DNA from: Cyathus striatus
Lineage: Eukaryota; Basidiomycota; Agaricomycetes; Agaricales; Nidulariaceae
Length of the DNA: 64,000 nt
Direction of reading: 5' to 3'
NCBI GenBank assembly: GCA_025738555.1
Contig: JAOVFP010000023.1
Location: 1,674,001 to 1,738,000, forward strand
Both the position numbers and the translations under genes were made by a program. This document shows positions 59,061 through 64,000 of the stretch, piece after piece. Position 1 is the first letter of the stretch. Each line of letters opens with the position of its first letter. The notes below the pieces were generated by a model. That model searched no databases, had not been told where the DNA came from, and was given only the letters and a program-made list of their open reading frames with translations.

Positions 59061-60406
59061 GGGAATATGCAGGCGATTTATATTCCCAGCATTGTAAGCA
59101 GCAGCCCTTCAGGCTACCATTCTGCTTCCGCGTCAGGATGGTGTTGGCGGGTGCTGAATACGATTGAAAATCCGGTCGGTTAGCAGGGTTGGCTTCAGAC
59201 TGACACAATAGTATTCCACGGCTAATTTACCTTAGATTTTTCCTCATAGACATATCCCTACAGCACCTTATGTTTCGTTTACTTTGTATCAACTTTTTAT
59301 CGTTGTATCGCAGTTTTTGTTCGTCAGTAAAATTCAAGTTCAGGTTCAGGTACACGAATAGATTACCTCGATCACAAAGTTCGTGATACGATCGTTGAAG
59401 TGCATCACAAACACCGCTGCTTCCGAGTTGTCCGCGTCGTGCGACTGCATGATGATCAGCTTCGCGGACGGCTGGAAGCACGTAAAAGCTCCCTATCGAT
59501 GCTGAAGAGGAGCATGTATCGATACGGTGAGAAGCGATATAGCGATAGAGCTTTCTGAGGTGGGTGTGGTGCAATTCAGTGTCTTCGAGACCTGCCAGCG
59601 TTCGGCCTGAATCTGAACACCTTGGATCAATGATCTACCCTCACGGTGACCTCCCATTCGCGTGATCTTTGGTGTACGAGTAGTATCCGAGGAGGATTCT
59701 CCATTAGAGGAGTAAATTAAAATGATAAGTCCGCTCACACGACAGATAAAGGTCTGGATGGCGGGGTAGTCGGAGCCAATTGGACAGAACTGGGGTGACT
59801 GTGGAGAGAGAAGACCACATCCAGCTGTAATGAGGAAGAAAGGGAATTATCCAATAGTTAATCCCTCTGGGGCCTGGTTCTCAGAAAGCAAGGAGCAGGT
59901 AAGGCCGTGCATCCGCGGCCTTCATGGCCCAGTGGCCCTCTTAATCTAAGTGGGGCTTGAAGCAGTGTGGCACTCATATGGTTATAGAAGTTATCCCAGC
60001 GTTGATTTTCATTGTAAGCCCTTGGATCTGGGCTCAGATGTCTGGTGTCCAGGATCTTCCTGACGGAGGAAAAGCACCCTAGCTGCTGAAAGGCACCGAT
60101 AAGATGGTATGAAGGTTGATACATAAGAGTATAGTGGCTGTCTTATGACTAGGGTTTCATGATCCGAAAGAACTCCAGTGAGGGAGTGAAGTGGTTAAGA
60201 TTAACTGATAATAATAGAAATACACATACGCGCTCTACAAATGTCTGACGCGTACTATTTGAAGATTCACAAGGAAATGTTTCGTAAAAAGTCATAAAGA
60301 GGGTAACTGGTCCTATGTGTGGAAGCAGTAAGGTACCTGGAAGACAAGAAGCTAAGTATAGCTCTCGTAAAAGGGGGTAATGACTCACAAATAAAGGTAT
60401 ATCAGT
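59061..60406. other. intergenic, no gene recognised
   Basis: Minus-strand frames at 59227-59738 have no domain I know. The last 230 bp resemble the region 61500-61740 downstream of the next paralogue (shared ACGCGCT, AAATGTCT and AAGAAGCTAAGT-like words) and belong to the duplicated segment. Confidence 0.5.
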
Positions 60407-61073
60407 TCATGAAAGATTATCCAACCCTACATCAGCCTCCCCGTCAACACCTTCGTGGACACATCGTAGCCGTTTGGGAGGATACTGCATTGGTAGTCGA
60501 CGCTCCGCTGCCGAGTCCCGACCCAAGCATTTCTTGTTAAGCTCTGTCATAAAGTCCTCGGGAATGCCTTCTCTTGTCCATCTTCTATCCTACGAGGAGA
60601 AGTGTATCAGACGCGTTCGGTAACCAAGCATTGATTATACAACTTACTTCGCGGTCTTCACGGTTACGACGAGACGGATCCCATGGGCGATCCCGGTCAC
60701 GGTCACGTCTAGGAGGCCTCTTGCTGTTATCTATCTCGTTGATGGCACTGACCACTTTTTCGACGAATACGGTTGACGCTGTTAATACTAACACTGCAAC
60801 AAAGAAAGCGTAAAGAAAGCGCCCCAAAGTTCTCCTGGTGTACGGGGCAGGAACAAAGAGCTTCCTTAGATCTTCATGGGGATATGCGTCTCTTTGCATG
60901 GCGGCTGAAGGAGCAGCAGCAGTAGATGTCGAACCATAAGGAGGAGGGGGTAGTATGTTGGACGACTCTGGCGCTCGCTCAACAGGCGACATGATCACAT
61001 TAGGATTGCTACCTGGCGATTTTAGAGGGGACCTTTCCCCGGAAGTAGAGGCATCCTCTTCAAGAATGATCAT
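60407..61073 (-). CDS. single-pass membrane protein, tandem copy C
   Basis: Two exons: 61073-60648 (426 nt) and 60589-60407; 202 residues. The N-terminus is Ser/Pro-rich (SGERSPLKSPGSNPNVIMSP, PPPPYGST), then PYTRRTLGRFLYAFFVAVLV opens one membrane helix (about residues 83-107). An Arg/Asp-rich stretch follows (RRDRDRDRPWDPSRR). Exon 2 reads WTREGIPEDFMTELNKKCLG and ends with AERRLPMQYPPKRLR plus an acidic tail. No signal peptide: the orientation is N-terminal soluble part then membrane helix. PPPPY is a possible WW-domain binding motif. No named family. A TATA-like GTTTATATATC lies about 105 bp upstream (61175-61185, minus strand). Paralogue of 61748-62449. Confidence 0.75.
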
Positions 61074-61174
61074 TGTAGGTTTTGCAATGCCTTATGCCTT
61101 ATGCCTTGGGACCTACGGGAGGATTGTGGGAGTTGTGAGTCAACACGGAAAGCCGCAGTAGTCGGCGCAGTTTT

Positions 61175-61185
61175 GATATATAAAC
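61175..61185 (-). promoter_or_regulatory. TATA-like box for membrane protein copy C
   Basis: GTTTATATATC on the minus strand, about 105 bp before the ATG. The same word occurs at the equivalent place before copy D, inside a conserved upstream block. Confidence 0.55.
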
Positions 61186-61747
61186 ATCTTATCCTTACCG
61201 AAAATAAACCTTTTCATTATCGCTGCTGTGAAGCTGACTGTTCCATATGGTCCCATGATGGGCTACGCATCGTCCGCAGGGCTGGATTGCTGGTTCGAGC
61301 GGCGGGCGCCATTGAGCAATTCATTTGGGTCATTTTGTCCACATGGTTCATCGTAGTACCAAACAGTGACAACCGCAGGTCGCTACACGTGACCAAAATC
61401 TGCTTATCGTCGACAACGACGAGCTCAACCAAAGTTCAACATTAGCAGCAAACTGCTAATGTGTAGGAAACAACGAAAAGCTAGGAATGGTGATAAGTAT
61501 AAAAAATATGTACATATACTTAAATACAAATACGCGCTATACGTGCGTATTAGTGAAGATGCAGAAGTACATGCAAAGTACATGTCAGAACCAAATGTCT
61601 CGTAACAAGTCGTAAGGAGAGGTTATTGTCCTCTGAGTGAAGCAAATAATGTACCTAACGACAAAAAGCTAAGTTCAGCCTCAAATGTGAAAAATAAACG
61701 ACATTTGGCACTCACAGTCAAAAGGTCTATCATACACAAGTTCTGAA

Positions 61748-62449
61748 TCACGACAGGGCTGCTGTCCCCACATCCCCATCCAAATCCACATCTGCAGCTT
61801 CATCAGCTTTCTCACTGGTAACCTCGGCATATTTTATTCGTTTGGGAGGATATTGGATCGGTAATCGACGCTCTGTGGCAGCGGGGTCACGGCTTAAGAA
61901 TATCTTGTCGATTTGCGACGTAACCTCCTTGGTATTGCCTCCTGTCACCCATATTCTGTTCTACAAGCATACGAGAGGTATGTTAGATGCAAAACATAAA
62001 TATAATTTGTTAATGATATTTACATTAACATCACCATCCCAGCTGTTTGCATCACGCTCGCGACTTGGTTTGGCTTTCTCCACCTCGTTGACACCGATAT
62101 TCACATTTTCGATGGTACTGGCCACCACTGTCACTATTAACACAGCGACGAAAAGAGCGTAAAGAAAACGCCCCAGCGTTCTTCTTGTGTATGGTTCCGG
62201 AGCAAGGAACTTTTGCAAGTTTTGGTAGGGCCCGCCGTAGGGATATCTATCTCTTTCTGTCGTGGGCGAAAGCGCAACGTGCGCAGTAGCTGCAGATGTC
62301 GACCCATAAGGAGGCGGTGGTGCTACTCCCTGTGGTCGCGCAGCAGGTGATAGGATCACATTGGGGTAGCTAGCTGGCGATTTCAAGGGAGATCTTTCCC
62401 CTGAAACGATGGGAGAATCTTGTTCCTCAATGATGATCATCGTAGACAA
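61748..62449 (-). CDS. single-pass membrane protein, tandem copy D
   Basis: Two exons: 62449-62024 (426 nt, the same length as in copy C) and 61960-61748; 212 residues. Features follow copy C in order: MSTMIIIEEQDSP, SGERSPLKSPASYPNVILSP, APPPPYGSTSA, PYTRRTLGRFLYALFVAVLI then VTVVA (membrane helix), an Asp/Arg-rich segment, then WVTGGNTKEVTSQIDKIFLS, ERRLPIQYPPKRIK and an acidic tail. The conservation of the YTRRTLGRFLYA helix and the ERRLP-QYPPKR block marks the likely functional parts. Unknown family. The promoter lies between this gene and KRI1 and may be shared. Confidence 0.75.
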
Positions 62450-62533
62450 CGTAGACTTTGCAGTACCTCAGACCTCGAAATTTGCGGGGGATTGTGAGTC
62501 AACTCGAAAGCCGCAGTACACGGCGCAGGTATG

Positions 62534-62544
62534 GATATATAAAC
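62534..62544 (-). promoter_or_regulatory. TATA-like box for membrane protein copy D
   Basis: GTTTATATATC on the minus strand, about 90 bp before the ATG at 62449, matching the box before copy C. It lies in the 430-bp divergent spacer with KRI1. Confidence 0.55.
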
Positions 62545-62879
62545 ATATCTAATCTTGCCAGAAATAAACATTTCTTTATCGCTGCTGTAATGTTCATTAA
62601 AGACGACTGTGCCTTGACTGTGCCATATGGTCCCATGATGGACTACGCAAGCTACGCATTGTCGGCAGGGTCAGCGCTCAGCGCTTCGAAGATGGCTTGA
62701 GATTGGTTCGAGTGAAGTTGGTGTGAAGTCGCGATCTCACCCAATTCAACTGCATCGTGGTCGATCGGTCCTCACCGGCCGGTCACATTCGACTCACGTG
62801 ATCGAGGATTTTTCGACATTCTGTCACTGAATCTCTGGTCACCGTTGTCGGCGACGACGACGAACCTAAATTTCTTGAT

Positions 62880-64000
62880 ATGCTGTCCGACTCCGACTCC
62901 GAGGGAAACTTCGAAAACGTCAAGCTCACGATTAACGAGCACTATGCAAAGGCGTTCCAGTACAAGAAGGAGAGGGAGGAGCTAGAGAAACGTGAATCTA
63001 AATGCTTTTGGCTCCGTTCTGTATTGCAACTTTTCTGACAAAGCTTATAGTAAAGGCAAAATATGGCTCTGACTATGAAGAAGAGGATGCAGAGGATTTA
63101 TCTACCGACTCTGAGTCTGCTGAATCTGAGGATGAAGACGGAGAGGAGTTGACTCCGACTGTCGATGCTGCTATTCTGAGGACCCTTGCAAGGATTAAGA
63201 GGAAAGATCCTGATATATATACGCAGAAGGATGTCTTTGCAGGTGAGTGTGTATTGCATCTTTTCTATGCTTAATTCTTATTTCTTTGTAGAGGAGCAAC
63301 AGAAAGTCTCTTCCGTGACTCTGAATAAGAAAAAGAAGGGAGACAAGGTATATTTTGCGGGTCTGTGCGACTACATCGGACGCTCATTATAGTCTCAGTC
63401 AAAGCGTATTACGCTACGACAAGCCGCCCTCGAAGAAGTCCTAGAAGGCTCACGCTCACCGTCTCCAGAACCTCTAACACACGTCGCCGAACAACGAGCA
63501 CTTCGCGACGAAACTATCAGCGCGTTCCACACTGCCGTCCAGGACGTCGAAGAAGACGATGATCTCCTCGTACCTCGCGAGAAGACAAAGGATGAGCTTG
63601 AAAGAGATGCAGAAGAGTATCGCTCTTTCTTGGAGAGGGAGGTTGGGGACCTGAAGGAACTTGTTACCGTGGATGAAAATCCTTCAAATGTTGAAGACGA
63701 GAGGGATGGAAAAGAGTCGAAGAAGAAGAAGAAGAAAAAGGGAAAGAAGGGGGAAGAGGCTGGCGATGAGAACGGGAAGAAGAAATCAAAGGCTGAAAAG
63801 GACCAGGATTTCCTCATGAAGTGCGTATATGCGTCCACAATTACACGTTTCATAACATCTGAACGATTATCCTACGCAGCTATATCCTAAACCGAGGCTG
63901 GATAGACAGATCCAAGCAACATATACCAACCTACAACGAAATCACAGGCGGAGACAAATCCAAGAAGAAAAAATCCAAGGCCGAAGCTGACGGATCGGAG
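62880..64000 (+). CDS. KRI1: KRI1 family ribosome biogenesis protein, 5' part
   Basis: Exons 62880-62991, 63051-63242, 63292-63347, 63399-63820 and 63880 to the window end; phases are consistent throughout. The ATG gives MLSDSDSEGNFENVKLTINE, then HYAKAFQYKKEREELEK and KYGSDYEEEDAED, an acidic block, VDAAILRTLARIKRKDPDIY, SKRITLRQAALEEVLEG, EQRALRDETISAFHTAV, PREKTKDELERDAEEYRSFL, a lysine-rich run, and NYILNRGWIDRSKQHIPTYN. This is the conserved order of KRI1 proteins. In yeast Kri1 is an essential nucleolar factor for 40S subunit assembly that works with snR30 and Krr1. The gene is cut by the window edge, so the C-terminal KRI1 domain is missing. Short introns (48-59 bp) and divergent orientation to the membrane protein gene at 61748-62449. 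Confidence 0.9.

Overview
The window looks like nuclear DNA of an agaricomycete (mushroom-forming basidiomycete). The evidence is many introns of about 40-60 bp, a KDZ-type transposase of the mushroom class with CxC5/CxC6-like cysteine clusters, F-box and small secreted protein genes, and a sharp split between CpG-containing gene regions and a CpG-starved repeat block.

Left gene block (1-15.1 kb): a small secreted cysteine-rich protein; two short inverted-repeat elements; an F-box gene broken by one missing base; a six-exon REX4-type exonuclease gene with an abnormal 728-bp intron; a peroxisomal-type crotonase gene degraded at its 5' end; and a 1,204-codon multi-pass membrane protein gene that reads through only if two single-base deletions are allowed for.

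Central island (about 15.2-51.6 kb): nested transposable elements almost without CpG. I recognise two hAT-like elements with 8-bp target duplications, a KDZ transposase pseudogene, a PIF/Harbinger-type transposase with a convergent partner gene, Gag fragments, five solo LTRs of one family each flanked by a 5-bp duplication (one carries a 956-bp palindromic element), a Copia-like solo LTR, two further LTR-like insertions, and several minisatellites. CGA-to-TGA stops and a target duplication whose copies decayed on opposite strands point to cytosine methylation followed by deamination. The most CpG-rich LTR (43.5-44.1 kb) is probably the youngest insertion.

Right gene block (51.6-64 kb): a TA-flanked inverted-repeat element; an unknown charged nuclear-type protein gene; two tandem NTF2/SnoaL-like paralogues with identical exon plans; two tandem single-pass membrane protein paralogues with first exons of exactly 426 nt; and the 5' part of KRI1 (ribosome biogenesis), transcribed divergently from the second membrane paralogue. 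REX4 and KRI1 are conserved genes with rRNA-processing roles; the tandem pairs look like lineage-specific expansions. A 10-bp palindrome, ACTTATAAGT, occurs five times between genes in the two gene blocks and I found none in the island.
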